A DNA stretch of 64,000 nucleotides from Castanea sativa (GCF_040712315.1 NC_134024.1:4115158-4179157), one strand, 5' to 3'. Numbered from the stretch's first letter, positions 45,587 through 58,149 are shown. A program made the numbers and translations. The notes: a model not told the origin generated them from the letters alone.

Positions 45587-46324
45587 AATTAGGCAGTAAT
45601 TGTATTTGGGAGAAAATTGATAAGAACAAGAGATTAAAAGAAAAAGAACAATTATAAAATAAAAGTTTATATGAACAATCAATATCACCTTCTTCTATAT
45701 ACAAGACCGGTCTTGTATATAGCTGAATTGGCACCACTTCGACTTCTATTTTTAGATGACCAGAGATCTTGTTTTCATGCTTCATATTTCATGGCTCCCT
45801 TGAGATGGAGATGGTAATGAAGTGTTGAATATCGGCAATAATAGAAAATAAGATATTAATAGTTTTTCCGGTATCTTAGTGATATGGGAAATTGAGAAAG
45901 CATGTACATTTAGGGAGATCAAGCAATTGTAATGGCTGACCATATATGATGAACAGTATTAGGTAAATTAAAGTGAGAAATAATCATTATTACAAAAAAT
46001 TGTGGGATTGATAGCTTCCATATTTATATTTTATAATGTCTTCCTTTTTGGAAGAATAGTTGAATGCAAATTGCAATGACTAAACAAATGGGGGGAAAAA
46101 AAAACAAAGAAAGAAAGAAGGATTGGACAGCCGTATTTATAGTCAGAGCGATGACTTTTTTTTTTTTTTGATAGGAGTCAGAGTGATGACTTTCATATTT
46201 GGTGAACGGTTTTAGGTGAGTAAAAATTATAATAATACTGGACATTTAAGGGCCTATTGGTGTAATTAATATCGAACATTTAAGTGTATACATTTTATTT
46301 AAAAGATAGTTAGATATAAACTCA

Positions 46325-46505
46325 CGAGAGGTATTATGTCCACAATATTTTTACAATATTTTTACAACAAATCATAGGTGGTTAGTTGTTATTGGTTCAA
46401 ATTTGAACCTAACACTAAGATTACTTTTTTGCCTCAACAATAACAACTAGTAACATCCTGCCACTTAGGATTTGTTGTAAAAATGTTGTGGACATATCAT
46501 TTCTC
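46325..46505. mobile_element. MITE (hAT-like), same family as 5718-5910
   Basis: Ends CGAGAGGTATTATGTCCACA and complement of GAGAAATGATATGTCCACA. Target duplication TAAACTCA at 46317-46324 and 46506-46513. A has the single site 'gatataaactcaattc' at ~14245. Confidence 0.85.
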
Positions 46506-46817
46506 TAAACTCAATTTTAACATTTAATTTTTTTGGCTAGCTCATCATTTTAGAAAGTAGTTTTTTTTTTTTTTTAATTTGTACATATAATTAGATGTTT
46601 CTCCCAAAAAAAAAGAAGATGTTTCTTCCAAAAAAAAAAAAAAGATGTTTCTCCAAAAAACACAAAAGCATCTATAATTAGATAACTATAAAACATTTAT
46701 ATTTTTAAAAGATTTTATGCAGCATTTATGGGGGCTTCAAGTGTAAGTGATTTTTTTTTTTATTTTATAGTTACATTGTTTATTATCAAATGATCAAATG
46801 CTAATACTGAATAGCAA

Positions 46818-46821
46818 TATA

Positions 46822-46857
<36 letters not shown>

Positions 46858-46880
46858 TGTATGTGTGTGTGTGTGTGTAC
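46818..46880. repeat. (TA)n(TATG)n(TG)n microsatellite
   Basis: Allelic counterpart of 14798-14866 in the paralogous intron; repeat numbers differ. Confidence 0.9.
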
Positions 46881-47946
46881 ATGTTCATGAAAGATGAAGC
46901 ATGAAAACATTATTAAATAGGTTAAGTTTATACATAATAATATATTTGTGAACAAACACATTAATATGAGGCTTGATTTAAGTATATTAAATATTAGGCT
47001 AAATTATAAATTGCACTCTAACTTTGACCAAAATTTACACATTGACTCAAAATTCCCTTGAACAAATTTTCATTCTTTGCTATGACAACTCAACTTTAAT
47101 GAAGAACATAACAACTAACTTTTATTCAACCCAAGCCAAGCTTGCATGCGCTTGTCTTAAACAAATTTTGTATATCCACTAAATATCTTCTTTTCTTGAA
47201 TTAGATTGGATAAAACTTTGAGCTTTGAGACATTTGTCGTAATTCGGGAATAGCATAAGTGCATTCATACAAGTAATAGACTAGAATATCCAAACAAGGC
47301 TATTATAGTTTTTTTTTTTTTTTGTTGATAAAAGGCTATTATAGTTAAGTTAAGGTAACTTGAAAAACTCCATGTCTACATCTTTGGGCAGCACTAACTA
47401 AAATCTTTTATTGTCATAAGCTTTATAGCTCAATTAACACCATTGATAATTCAAACAAAAACATCCATGGTTTAATTTTCCCCTCCCCATTATAACTACC
47501 TAATTTATAAAATAATATAAAATAAAAACTAAAATCCACTATTATAGATACAGATTACTGAAATTTAATCATACAAGTGACACTCGCAAACTCAAATTAC
47601 TGAAATTAATGATACTATACTAAAAAAAGGAACCCAAAATTTCAATTCACACACAATGGCTTTTTGCTCCCATTGAACATTACCATGCATGATGCATCTT
47701 TCAGCTTCCAAATGCAATCACACGGTGTGTGCATATATTCTAATGTGAACGTCTTTCAACCTTATTATTCCCCTTATAGGACCTTTACGACCAGACGTCC
47801 CTATTTAAACAATAACTATCAGCTACCAACTTTTAATAGTTAATATATATACACACACACACACTCTTTTTTTTTTTAAGCGCGACCTGTGGGAGGGGAG
47901 GTGGGGAAATGAAATTGCATTGCTTAATTGTCATTCTTCTTTGCAG

Positions 47947-49030
47947 GCTTGAGTCAAAATTTATCCAAGGTATTATTAAAGTGATATCACTTAAATTGAG
48001 TTCGTTGTTCCCCAAAGATACCAACGGCTTAGTAGGAATTGATTCTTGAGTGGAGAAATTGATGTCGCTTTTAGCCATAGGATCAAATTATGTTCACATT
48101 ATTGGGATTTGGGGGATGGGGGGTATTGGTAAGACAACTCTTGCTAGAGTTATTTATGACAAGGTTTTTAATGAATTTGAAGGTGGATGTTTTATCGCTA
48201 ATGTTAGGGGTGGATCTGAAAAATGGGAGTTACTTCCATTCCAACAAAAAATTATTTGTGAGATTTTGAGGGAGGATAGTGTGAATATAAGGGATGATTA
48301 TGATGGAGTTCGTATGATCAAGAATAGGTTATGCCATAAAAAGGTTATTCTTGTTCTTGATAATGTGAATCAATTCAATCAGCTAGAAAAGTTAGCTGGG
48401 AACTCTACATGGTTTGGTCTAGGTAGTAGGGTCATCATAACAACAAGAGATGAACATTTGTTGACAAGGCATAAGGTACATGGAATATATGAGGCTCAAG
48501 AATTTAATGATTATGAGGCTCTTCATCTTTTGAGTTTGAAGGCTTTCAATAAATATCATCCTCCCGAAGATTATCTAGACTTGTCCACATCTTTTGTAGA
48601 TTATGCTAAAGGTCTTCCTTTAGCTATTGATGTTTTGGGTTCTTTTTTGTACATCATGAGTAAGGAGGAATGGGAAGATGCATTAGATATGATGAAAGAA
48701 CATCCTAAAAAAGAAATTATTGAAATAGGTTTTGGTGGACTTGAGCATATAGAACAGGAAATATTTCTACATATTGCATGTTTCTTCAATATGAACAAAA
48801 AAGATTATATAGTAGAAATACTAGATTGTCTTGGCCTTCACCCTAAAATTGGATTAAAGGTTCTCAATGAAAGGTCTCTCTTAAAATATTATGGAAATAC
48901 ATGTTGGATGCATGACTTACTACAAAAAATGGGGCAAGACATCGTTCGTCGAAATTATCCTGAAGAACCTGGAAAGTGGAGAAAATTGTGGCTATATAAG
49001 GACATTCGCAATGTGTTGATGAAAAATACA
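47947..49030 (+). pseudogene. TNL B exon 2, NB-ARC with premature TGA
   Basis: Opens with the same Arg codon completion as A. TGA at 48047-48049 is in frame (33 codons in). After it, the P-loop GMGGIGKTT, RNBS-B GSRVIITTRD, GLPLA and MHD are intact, but kinase-2 is VLDNV (AAT at 48362-48364). Nine bases shorter than A, three codons lost near 48710, phase preserved. Confidence 0.88.
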
Positions 49031-49145
49031 GTAAGAGATTGTCTAGATAATAGACCTTATCGTGTTATTCAAAGAAGTTGAAATTTGAACAACTCTAGTA
49101 ATCATATATCTTGCAACTAACTCATTCATTTTTCTTTATTATTAG

Positions 49146-49430
49146 GAAATGGAAGCAACTCAAGGACTTGTCCTTAAATTGGGTGAACTACATAAATTAG
49201 AAAATGCACATTGGAATCTTGAAGCCTTTTCAAAGATGCCTAACCTTCAATTGCTTATGATTCATGATGTTAAACTTCAGCATGGCCCCAAACATCTTCC
49301 TAATAACTTAAGACTTCTTGATTGGAGTGGGTATCCTTCAAAATCTTTGCCATCAAATTTTGAACCACATGAGCTTGTTGGACTTCACTTGTTGGATAGT
49401 AAAATTGAACGGCTTTGGAAAGATAAAAAG
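49146..49430 (+). pseudogene. TNL B exon 3, NB-LRR linker
   Basis: 285 bp, phase 0, encodes GPKHLPNNLRLLDWSGYPSK. Open and close to A exon 3. Confidence 0.85.
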
Positions 49431-49538
49431 GTAAGATTGTGATTTAAGAACTCTGATACAACTTTGTTTTTAATTTTCAATTAATTTTAAGGGTTGTTAA
49501 ATCTAACTCTTCTACTATATATTTTGGCATTTAAACAG

Positions 49539-50619
49539 TGCTTGGACAATTTAAAGTTCATTAAATTGAACAATTCCTTAGACCTCATTGCAACCCCTAA
49601 CTTCACCGAAGTTCCTAATCTTGAGAAATTGGTTTTTAATGGTTGTATAAAGTTACGTGAGGTTCACCCTTCTATTATGGTTCATAGAAGGCTTACTCTT
49701 CTTGATCTAGAAAACTGCAAAAGCCTTAGATGTCTTCCAAGCAAGTTTGAAATGGAGTCTCTTGAAATTCTCATTCTTTCTGGCTGTTCAAAAATCAAGA
49801 GAATTCCAGAATTTATGGGAAATATGAAACGCTTATCAAAACTTCACTTAAATGCCATTGCTATTACAAAACTTCCCTCTTCAATTGAACATTTGACTAA
49901 CCTTGCTTCATTGCATTTAAGAGATTGCAAGAATCTTTTGTGTCTTCCTAGTATCATCTGCAGCTTCAAGTCGCTGAAAGATATTAATTTGTCTGGATGC
50001 TTGAAGCTTGATAATGTACCAGAGAAGCTATGGAATGTTGAAAGTTTAAAGAAGCTTGGTGTGAGTGGAATTGCTTTTAGAGAGCTGCCTTTCTCTATTG
50101 TTGCAGTAAAGAATCTTCAAGTACTATCTTTTCAGGGATGTAAAAGGCCACCGCCTAAACTAATGAATAAGTTTTTCCCCTTTAATTTAATGTCAAGAAG
50201 AATCCCAAATCCTGTGAGCTTGTTATTGCCTTCCCTTTTAGGTATGTGTTCTTTAAAGAGATTGGACCTGAGGGACTGTAATCTCCAAAAAATCCCAAAT
50301 GATATTGGAAATTTATCCTCTATAACCAAATTATATTTAAGTGAAAATCACTTTAGTTGCCTTCCTGAAAGTATTGTGCAACTATCTAAATTGAAGTTGA
50401 TTGATTTAAACAATTGCACAAGACTTCGTTCATTGTCACAATTGCCATCAACAATTTCTATTGTTGAGGTAAATGGTTGTACCTCGTTGGAAACATTTCC
50501 AAATGGATTTAAATCACATAAGTTATATACACGTCTTTCCCTCCTCAATCGCTTCAAATTGGTTGGTCAGAGTGACATGTTCCCTAACGTGATGGGAATG
50601 CTATTGACAGCTGCTCATG

Positions 50620-50621
<2 letters not shown>
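49539..50621 (+). pseudogene. TNL B exon 4, LRR domain (open)
   Basis: 361 codons of LRRs, no stop. Three bases longer than A exon 4. The donor GT at 50622 again opens into the CT/TA microsatellite. Confidence 0.85.
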
Positions 50622-50685
<64 letters not shown>

Positions 50686-50719
50686 GTCAATTCTGAATAT
50701 CATGGTTTGTATGTTTCAG
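50622..50719 (+). other. TNL B intron 4, microsatellite intron (98 bp)
   Basis: GT then (CT)n then (TA)n then 'tgtcaattctgaatatcatg' and TTTCAG. The CT run is longer than in A, the TA run shorter. Confidence 0.8.
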
Positions 50720-51436
50720 GAAATTTGCAAGAAATCTATAGAATTCTATAACAATGGTGCCTTTACTATTGTGATTCCTGGGAGTGAAATTCCTAAATGG
50801 TTTATGCATCAGAGTGTGGGGGATACAGTTAGTGCACAAGTTACTCATCAGAACGAAAATAAGTGGATTGGAATCGCTGTGTGTGGTGTGCCTATGCCAG
50901 GCCCCAATTTTGGGAGCTATTTGATATGTGAAATTCTATCCAATGAACATTATGTTTCACACTTTTATGTAGGCTATTGCCTTACATCTGTTAAGAATAA
51001 ATCAGATCACCTTTGGATGTCCTGTATACCCTCTCAAGCGTTTAGTGAGAATGAGAGAGCAGTATTAGGTCAAATTGATGAGAATGGATTCAAACAGATG
51101 GAGCTTAAATTTCGATGGGATTTCGAGAATGTCCCAGTGATTAAAAAATGTGGGTTTCGTCTAGTATACAAACAAGACATGGAAGACATCAGAGAAATGA
51201 TATCAGCTCAATCCAACAACAGCACCTGCATCACTCCTTACGAGGGTTTGGATGTTCATCACAATTCAACAGAAGGAATCAAATTGAAGCTAAGCCGTGA
51301 TGAATATGAAGGGGACGGAGCTAGTGGTGAAGGAAGCTCTAAGTCTCTAATGATGTCCCACATTCAAAGAGGATTGAAAGAAAGAGAATTAATGTATGGG
51401 CTCATGCTAATTTTGATCACAAGGATTCTAATGAAA
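50720..51436 (+). pseudogene. TNL B exon 5, C-JID, frameshifted tail
   Basis: C-JID signature IVIPGSEIPKWF is canonical. At 51335-51350 AGCTCTAA is followed by GTCTCTAA, an imperfect 8-bp tandem duplication absent from A, which changes the frame of the last ~30 codons. Donor GAAA|GTAAGT at 51437. Confidence 0.82.
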
Positions 51437-51975
51437 GTAAGTCATCTTTACAAACACTCTGTAGCTTCCTATTGGGCTTGTGGTAACATTGTTTTTTTTT
51501 TTTCCTTTTTTTTCATTACAGAGAAAGTAGGCCATGATACAAAGAAATCTTCCTTGTCCACAGTATTGTTTATAGGACATCTATAGTCTGTGAGTTTTTT
51601 TTTTTTTTTTTGTCAAAATGTCATTGCCATTACTAGTTTCTTAAACCTCTTCTCTTAGTGTTAGAAGCTTACTATGCCATTTTCATTTTACCACCTTGTT
51701 CAAATTTTTCCTTAGAAGAATAAATCCCAATTTTTAATTAACTAGTTTTGAATTTTTTTGATAGTAAGTTAGAAGGAAATTTAATGCAAATCAACCATAT
51801 GTACATCACTTGCTTGCTTGCTTTATTTTAAATTTTAAAATTTTTTGCTTTTGTTGTTTACGTCAAATTCTTATTTTCTATTAGTTTTGGTGGAAAGTTA
51901 CTGCAAATCAATCATTGCATTTGTTTTGTTGAGTATATTAGCCTCAGCTGCTCTATATTTATTTGCACTTACCAG

Positions 51976-52061
51976 CAATTTCTCATTCTTCTCTCTCTCA
52001 CTCACAGTCAGTGGCTCCTGAAGTAGTTGCAAGCAGTGGCAAAACAACCGTCCCATGAAAG
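51976..52061 (+). other. TNL B exon 6, 3' terminal exon (single copy)
   Basis: Between ACCAG at 51975 and GTGAGT at 52062. Equivalent of the duplicated exon in A (21089-21170, 21317-21411). Confidence 0.6.
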
Positions 52062-52924
52062 GTGAGTGTTCCTTTTCTTCTCTTTTTTGGTCTCATACTT
52101 GAATGCATCATTGTTGTCCATTTTCGTTTTCTTAGATTTAATTTGGTAGTATCGTATTTCATTGTTTGATGTAATGAGATGAAGACATATATGTTAGAAT
52201 ACAATAGGCTTCATCTAAAATTGAGTAGATCATGCTTTTGTAGAATAATTAGATTTTGCAATACAACTAGCTACTGTGATTTTAAGATTTTCATAATGGA
52301 CCGAATGTATTCCTATATATACCCTTAGTTGGAATTGGTATGCTTAACTTGTGCTACTGTATTCTTGACATATTGCCTACAAGGTGCATGCAAAGATATT
52401 TGACTATAAATTGTTTTTATTGAATTTTGGCTTATTCACTAGAGCTTTCCTTGTTGAGTTCTATTTTTTATGATTATTTAAATACTCAACTTGGGTGTGA
52501 AAAAATTTGGAAAAATACCTATTTTCTTCTGCTTTTGGTTTTGCTATGGAATAACAAGTTTCATCGGCATTTATTTTATTTGGACTCTCCTCCATGATTT
52601 TTCATCTTCTTATCCCTTCTTGTTTTGTTGGATTTCAACTATGAAGTACTTGGCTTAATTTGAATTAGTTTTGAATCTTGGACTAATGGGGTTAGATAAT
52701 TGCAAAGACATTGGTTGTGTTGCTTAAGAAAAAAAAAGGTCCTGCTTTTCACTTTGGTTCTGCTGCAATTTGAGTTAACTGCCCAGTTGGATTTTATGTC
52801 TATTTACTATAAGAAATCTTTAAACCGATAAATATATAAATAAATAACTTAGAAACTCTAATTCTGTTATGGAAAGTCAATGCATTTCAAGGGCATGCTA
52901 GAGGCTCTCACATTATTTGCTTTG
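52062..52924. other. TNL B 3' flank, no gene seen
   Basis: Collinear with A 21412-22440 apart from the missing (TA)n. No conserved coding frame. Confidence 0.5.
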
Positions 52925-53960
52925 TATGTTATAGTGACTTCTAATTGCCACAAAATCTGATGCAATTAGATGGTACTTGCAGCTTTTACTGGGTAGCTTT
53001 TCGTATCACTAGAGGCACTTTCTTTGTTATACATCCCTAGATTGCTTGTAAAATCCAAAGTAAGCTCAGTCTATTTGAGATTGAAAGTTAGATGGTACTT
53101 GCAGCTTTTACTGGGTAGCTTTTCGTATCACTAGAGGCACTTTCTTTGTTATACATCCCTAGATTGCTTGTAAAATCCAGAGTAAGCTCAGTCTATTTGA
53201 GATTGAAAGTGAAGATAGGCTAATTTGGATTACTGAGTGAATGGCAAAAGATTCTTGTGCAAGTGAATGGAACTGTATAAGTAAGAATTGCCCCAAGGTT
53301 AAATGGTGAAGATCAGCATCTGGTTTCCCAAAGTAATTCCAAAACAAGTGTTTATAGGCTGGCTAAGGGTTCACAACAGATTGTCTACAGAAGATCAAAT
53401 GTTTTAGTGATACGCTAATCTTGATGCTCAGAGTGTTGTTTGTAAAAGAAGAATTAAAAGTATGGACCACTTATTTTGTGATTGGTCTTTCTTGATATGG
53501 TGAACCATAATGAGCTACTGCCTAAAACCCAAAGTTCTGTTAGCTGATTATGTTCCATGATGAGAAATCACTTATGTCTAGACTAGCATATTGTGTATCA
53601 TATTTGGCTTCAGAGGAATGCTAGTATTCATCAAGGAAGACTATTTTCTAAAGAGGCTGTGTTCAAAATGAACAAGTGGGGAGTGAAGAACAGAGTTGAA
53701 TGTCGCAGTTACTGCAATTCTGTTCAAAATAGGAGAATATGCTGTCTTTAGGGGTATTTGGTGTTCTGTATTTGAGAATAGTAGCAGTTAATGGTCCTTG
53801 TCTCCTTGCACTAGGAGATTCGGAAATTTCATTTTGTAAAGTTATGGTACAGTGTAGGTTGTTTTTGTATTGGTGTTGTATTGTTTGGTTGTATTTTTAA
53901 GTGATTGCACTTTTTTTTTTTTTAATTTAAATGAATTGCTCATTCATTAAAAAAAGAAGA
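52925..53960 (+). mobile_element. LINE-derived fragment, copy 4 (behind TNL B)
   Basis: Same relic as 22455-23350: 'gccacaaaatctgatgcaat', then 'ttcacaacagattgtctaca', a zinc motif CVVCKRRIKSMDHLFCD at ~53433, and 'gtatcatatttggcttcaga'. Ends 'tgaattgctcattcatt'. Its presence after both A and B shows that it was part of the duplicated unit. Confidence 0.7.
52968..53211 (+). repeat. Tandem duplication 2 x 122 bp inside LINE relic
   Basis: 'agatggtacttgcagctttt' to 'gtctatttgagattgaaag' occurs twice in a row (52968-53089, 53090-53211) with few differences. Confidence 0.9.
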
Positions 53961-54509
53961 CTACTTTTCTTCATGGATGTAGCTGCAGTCTTTGTTATTT
54001 TTGAAATGGCACATTTAAGCTAGAAAAATTGGATTTATGCATTCATGATCTTGGAGGAGAACAAAAATACCTGTTTAGGCATTTGATAGAAACAAGAGTC
54101 TCCATTCTCTAACATCCCCAACCACGAGTCCTCCAATTTTTGCAGGTTGTACTTTTGTAAACCATGTTGTAATTCCTTATATTCAAATAATATATTTCTG
54201 GGTTTTAATTTCAAAAAAATAAAAAATAAAAAAGGCAGACTCTTAGCATTTTTCTTTTTTATTTGCCAAAAAAGAAGTTAGGATTTAGATTTTCATGCTT
54301 GTAATAAATGAATGAGATATATATGTAATTTTATCAAATGCTACATTAATATTGTACAACAACATTATTTGTTTATGTCACATTAATGTGCGATCATGTC
54401 AAGCTAAATAAGAAATATATAATTTTTATTTCAAATATGGTTGAATTTATTCATGAGTTATTTGATTGACTTATATTTATCTTATATAGTAAACACAATA
54501 ATTAAATTT
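53961..54509. other. Intergenic, matches window start
   Basis: 54107-54210 repeats window positions 1-60 ('cctcaaccacgagtcctcca' against 'ccccaaccacgagtcctcca') with an extra ~45 bp. No gene. Confidence 0.55.
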
Positions 54510-54557
54510 TTTAGCCCTTTAGAAATCTATGCTAATAATTACTAACTAACATATTGG

Positions 54558-54619
<62 letters not shown>

Positions 54620-54800
54620 CACACACACTTAATTAATTAAGTCTCATACTTTCAAGTTTGTTCACAAATAGTACATTATTAGAAGCTCATTTGCTAAATA
54701 AACAAACATAAACAAAATATTTTCAGAGTCAAGTTTGAACCATTCATAAACTGTTGGGTTCATTTATGCTTGGGAGTTGTCATATTTTCGAATTTAGCTA
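54510..54800. repeat. Spacer repeat, copy 5, with (TA)n
   Basis: 'agaaatctatgctaataatt' to 'aactgttgggttcat', interrupted by a TA microsatellite at 54560-54612. Confidence 0.6.
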
Positions 54801-55079
54801 GGTTGAACTATTTCTGTTTACATTATCGTTTTGGGCTTCCATAATTGGTGCAAAGTTAGGAACGAGCTTAGTAACATTATCTGAAAGTACTGGTAAGAGT
54901 CCAGTTGATGGGCATTAGCATATCTTTTGGACCTCTCGCTTTTCTTATATTTCTTCTAAAAAACAGTTTAGGAAGACAAACTGCGGTACTAAAATTTTTT
55001 AGAATGGACTATTGAGGGGCCTGTTTGCTTGTATGTGACTGAATGTGTACATGCAAAATAATTAAAAAGAGACAAAGGT
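54801..55079 (+). repeat. Copy of the 3790-3960 segment
   Basis: 'gggcttccataattggtgca' and 'gtccagttgatgggcattag' match 3832-3900. Part of the repeated unit. Confidence 0.55.
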
Positions 55080-55450
55080 GTTTTTACATGCTTTTTGGAC
55101 ATTGAGCCATGTATTCTATGATTGATTTGTCATGTGGGTCAAGCCTCAATTCGGGCTTGAACTTAGGGCCTTTGTTCATTATGAAGAACCACCATTTGGA
55201 TCAAGTGAAGCCCTTGGTACATATATTTCAATATTTCATAGTCCTTTTGTGTGACATGTTGGGCTTTACACAATTGGCACAAAGAAATAAGCTTAGTAAC
55301 GCTTTCTTAAAGTGATGCTGGAAGTGTTGTTAGATGGGCTTACCTTTTGGGCCGGGCTATTGCAGTGTTCTCAATAGGAGCAGCTTATTGTTTAATTAAA
55401 CGGGCCTCTGCGGGCCTGCTTTCTAATGATGGTGTATGTGAATGGTTTAG
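55080..55450. repeat. TNL-unit flank module, copy 5
   Basis: 'attgatttgtcatgtgggtc', 'ttcattatgaagaaccacca' and 'tgttgggctttacacaattg'. Collinear with 26410-26890. Confidence 0.6.
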
Positions 55451-55867
55451 TTTTATTTTTTGTTTGATTATTTGTTTTATTTTTTTCTTAATTATATTTT
55501 TTAGGCTTCAAAAAGATGAAAACAAAACAAACACTCTTAAAATGGATCTTCCAACAAGGTAGGAGAGAACTTCACTAACAATGCCCTTGGGAGGAGTAAG
55601 CATGCGAGGAAAGAAAGACAAAATGAATTTTCAAAGATAAATGATGCAATGCAATTTCTTAGTGGTCACAATTCACAAGAGAAGCAAATATCCTGAAGAA
55701 TGCACAAAACTAACATAAAAAATTGGATTTACACATTCAAGACCTTGAAGGAGGATAAGAATGCCTATTTAGGTGTTTGATAAAAGCATGAGCGTTAGAG
55801 ATGGCAGCATATTATTTTAATAAGAAAGTAATATTGGTCTCTAGTTTAGTGGCCTCATGCATGAGTG

Positions 55868-56449
55868 CATGGGCGGAGCTGTTATTGGACTAGGGGGGGC
55901 AATGGCCCCCCCTAATTTTTTTTTATAAAAATATTATTATATTAATAAGTACTAAGTTTAACAATTTTGTTCAATAAAATTACACTTTGTCCCCCTTAAT
56001 AATGCCATTAATTCTATTGAGAGTAATCTTATAGCCAAAATGTTTTTACAATGTTTATACAAACTATTAAAGTAGCAAATTCTTATTAGTTCGTACACTT
56101 GCATAACTTTTTATATATCAATAACCACTTATCACATTAGCAATTTGTAAAAATTTTGTAGTTTTAGCATTTTTCACCTTTTAAAGGACATAAAAAATTA
56201 ATAGATTAAATATAAAACAAAATATAAAAACTCAAAAAAATTAGCTCAACAACAAAAATTACCAATATAATAAAACTAAAAAAATTAAGTCCAATCAATA
56301 TATTTTACCCATAACAAATTACTTGGCCATTTAAAAAATTTTTAACAAAAATCCTTAGTAGTAAAAAAATAGACTCAAGGGTCGGAGCCACCGCAAACAG
56401 CTAGCAGCAAAGTCGCCCCCCCTAACTCCAAGTTCTGGCTCCGTCCCTG
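55868..56449. mobile_element. Non-autonomous hAT-like element
   Basis: 582 bp, left CATGGGCGGAGCTG, right CTGGCTCCGTCCCTG, inverted. Target duplication CATGAGTG at 55860-55867 and 56450-56457. C/G homopolymers lie just inside both ends ('gggggggcaatggccccccc'). No transposase. Confidence 0.87.
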
Positions 56450-56459
56450 CATGAGTGGG

Positions 56460-57580
56460 TTAGATTTTTTTTTTTACAAGGGCAATATAATCATGTTGTA
56501 CCACATAAATGTCTGTGTTGTTTTTGCTTTCATTTTTCTCTTTCTCTTTACTAAAAACTACATATAAAGAATTTCTCAATAAATAGTTTCCTTTTACAAC
56601 AAATAGTTTCCTATCATTTTTAGAGTCTAACAATTCTAGCAGCTGGGATTATGTATATGTGGTTTACTATCTAGGGTTGGGTCCAAAAAGCCCTACCTTA
56701 ATGAGGCTTCACATAATCAAATTATGTTACTTTAATCATAATTTTTTGTTTTAATAAGTTATAAAAAAAAATTATATATATAGATATAGGGTTGGGTAAT
56801 TTACACTTAATTAATGTAACTCTAAGTTATGTTACATCACTTAATAATTTTTTATTGAATTTATATATTTTTAACATGCTGTCAAATTTCATATTAATGT
56901 TATTAATAATTCAAATTATGAATTCATTTTTTATGCATAATTTTAAACCATTAAAACTTAAAATTTAAACATTTGATCGATGATAGCTATTGATCTTTCA
57001 TTATCTTGAAATTGTGAAAGCATATAAGATATTAGAAAAAAAATGTAATCCAATAACGAATTTAACAAAATTTGCATTCAATTAAATATTGAGAGACGTA
57101 ACTTTATTGTATATTTTACAATCCGTACATTGCTTCAAGGAGGTAGAATCATTGTCATAGCCATATATAATAGTGATAATCTTATTATATACTTGTTATT
57201 GCACATTATGTAAACACCCTCTCTTTAAAATCATGTTCTAAAAACATGATTTTTATTTAGGTAGCAGTGTGTACAATGATGAGTGTGTGATAATCATTTC
57301 CTTGTATGATATATCCCACTTAACTACCAACCTCGTGGTATATGTGCTAATCTTACGTAGGGCTTTTGCAAAACTCCCAAACTCCAATTTATATTTCCTT
57401 TTTCTTCCTCATTTCCTTATTTATTTCTAGTATGCATCAATTCAATTTTACTTTCTTTTCACATGGTAACAAAGATATGTTTTATGTTTTATTATTATTT
57501 TTTAATATAGTATCATAGTTATCATTTTTTTTCCTAACAGGAGCATTGATATACACTCAGATTTTGGTTTTATGCTATTT
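56460..57580. other. AT-rich intergenic stretch
   Basis: No gene, clear repeat border or RNA gene seen. Confidence 0.45.
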
Positions 57581-57589
57581 AATATTGGG

Positions 57590-58140
57590 TCCAGTTAATG
57601 TGTGCCCTTAGGGCGCACATTAAGTGAAGGGGATAAAAATAGGAGACGGATCTTTCCTCCACCCTTGAAGGGACGGAGAGGAAGAAGACGGATTGATACC
57701 CTAGGAAATGCGTATAGGACAGTGTAGGTCATTGAGTATCTGTCCTATATGGATTGGTTATAAATTCTTGGTTGTATGTCACCCGATATGTTTGACTTGA
57801 CTTTTGCTTTATCTCCATGCAAGCGTGTACACTTGCAATTCTTGCGTTACACGTTTGTCCATAATCAGAAGACTCCTATATGGAAAGAGTTCAAGAAGGA
57901 AGTTGTATCTTAAAAGGAAAGACAATTCTACGCCAATATAAATACCCCAGAAACCCTAAGCATCAAAGTACGCACAATTGACTCAACTCTGGCACTCTAG
58001 GGTTGTAAAGAAGTTCTAACTTGACCTTCGGAAGGTTTTTGACCGGTACCACACCGGTGCTCTCTTTTAGGTCTTTTATTTTCTCTTTGCAGGTTTTGCC
58101 TCAGATTGGAGAGTGCTTGCAGCTTACTGGTGATTTTTTT
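57590..58140 (+). mobile_element. LTR fragment (Gypsy-like, tentative)
   Basis: Has LTR-like landmarks: a TATA-like 'tataaatacccc' near 57939, 'gaaaccctaagcatc' downstream, and 'aacttgaccttcggaaggtt', 'ggtaccacaccggtgctctc', phrases I associate with plant Gypsy LTRs. No clear ends, second LTR or internal domain. Confidence 0.4.
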
Positions 58141-58149
58141 TTACTTCAT

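Larger units (their letters stand above)
35330..51436 (+). pseudogene. TNL B: TIR-NB-LRR pseudogene
   Basis: Exons by alignment to A: 35330-35823, 47947-49030, 49146-49430, 49539-50621, 50720-51436. All junctions are GT-AG and phases match A. One in-frame TGA at 48047-48049 (codon 199, CGA Arg in A) ends the protein after 198 residues, just before the P-loop. Downstream frames remain open, so inactivation is recent or the short TIR protein is kept. Further damage: kinase-2 reads VLDNV instead of VLDDV, and an 8-bp imperfect duplication at 51335-51350 shifts the C-terminal frame. Intron 1 carries a 7.66-kb retroelement. A TIR-only protein could in principle act on its own, as some plant TIR-only proteins do; this is inference. 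Confidence 0.85.
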
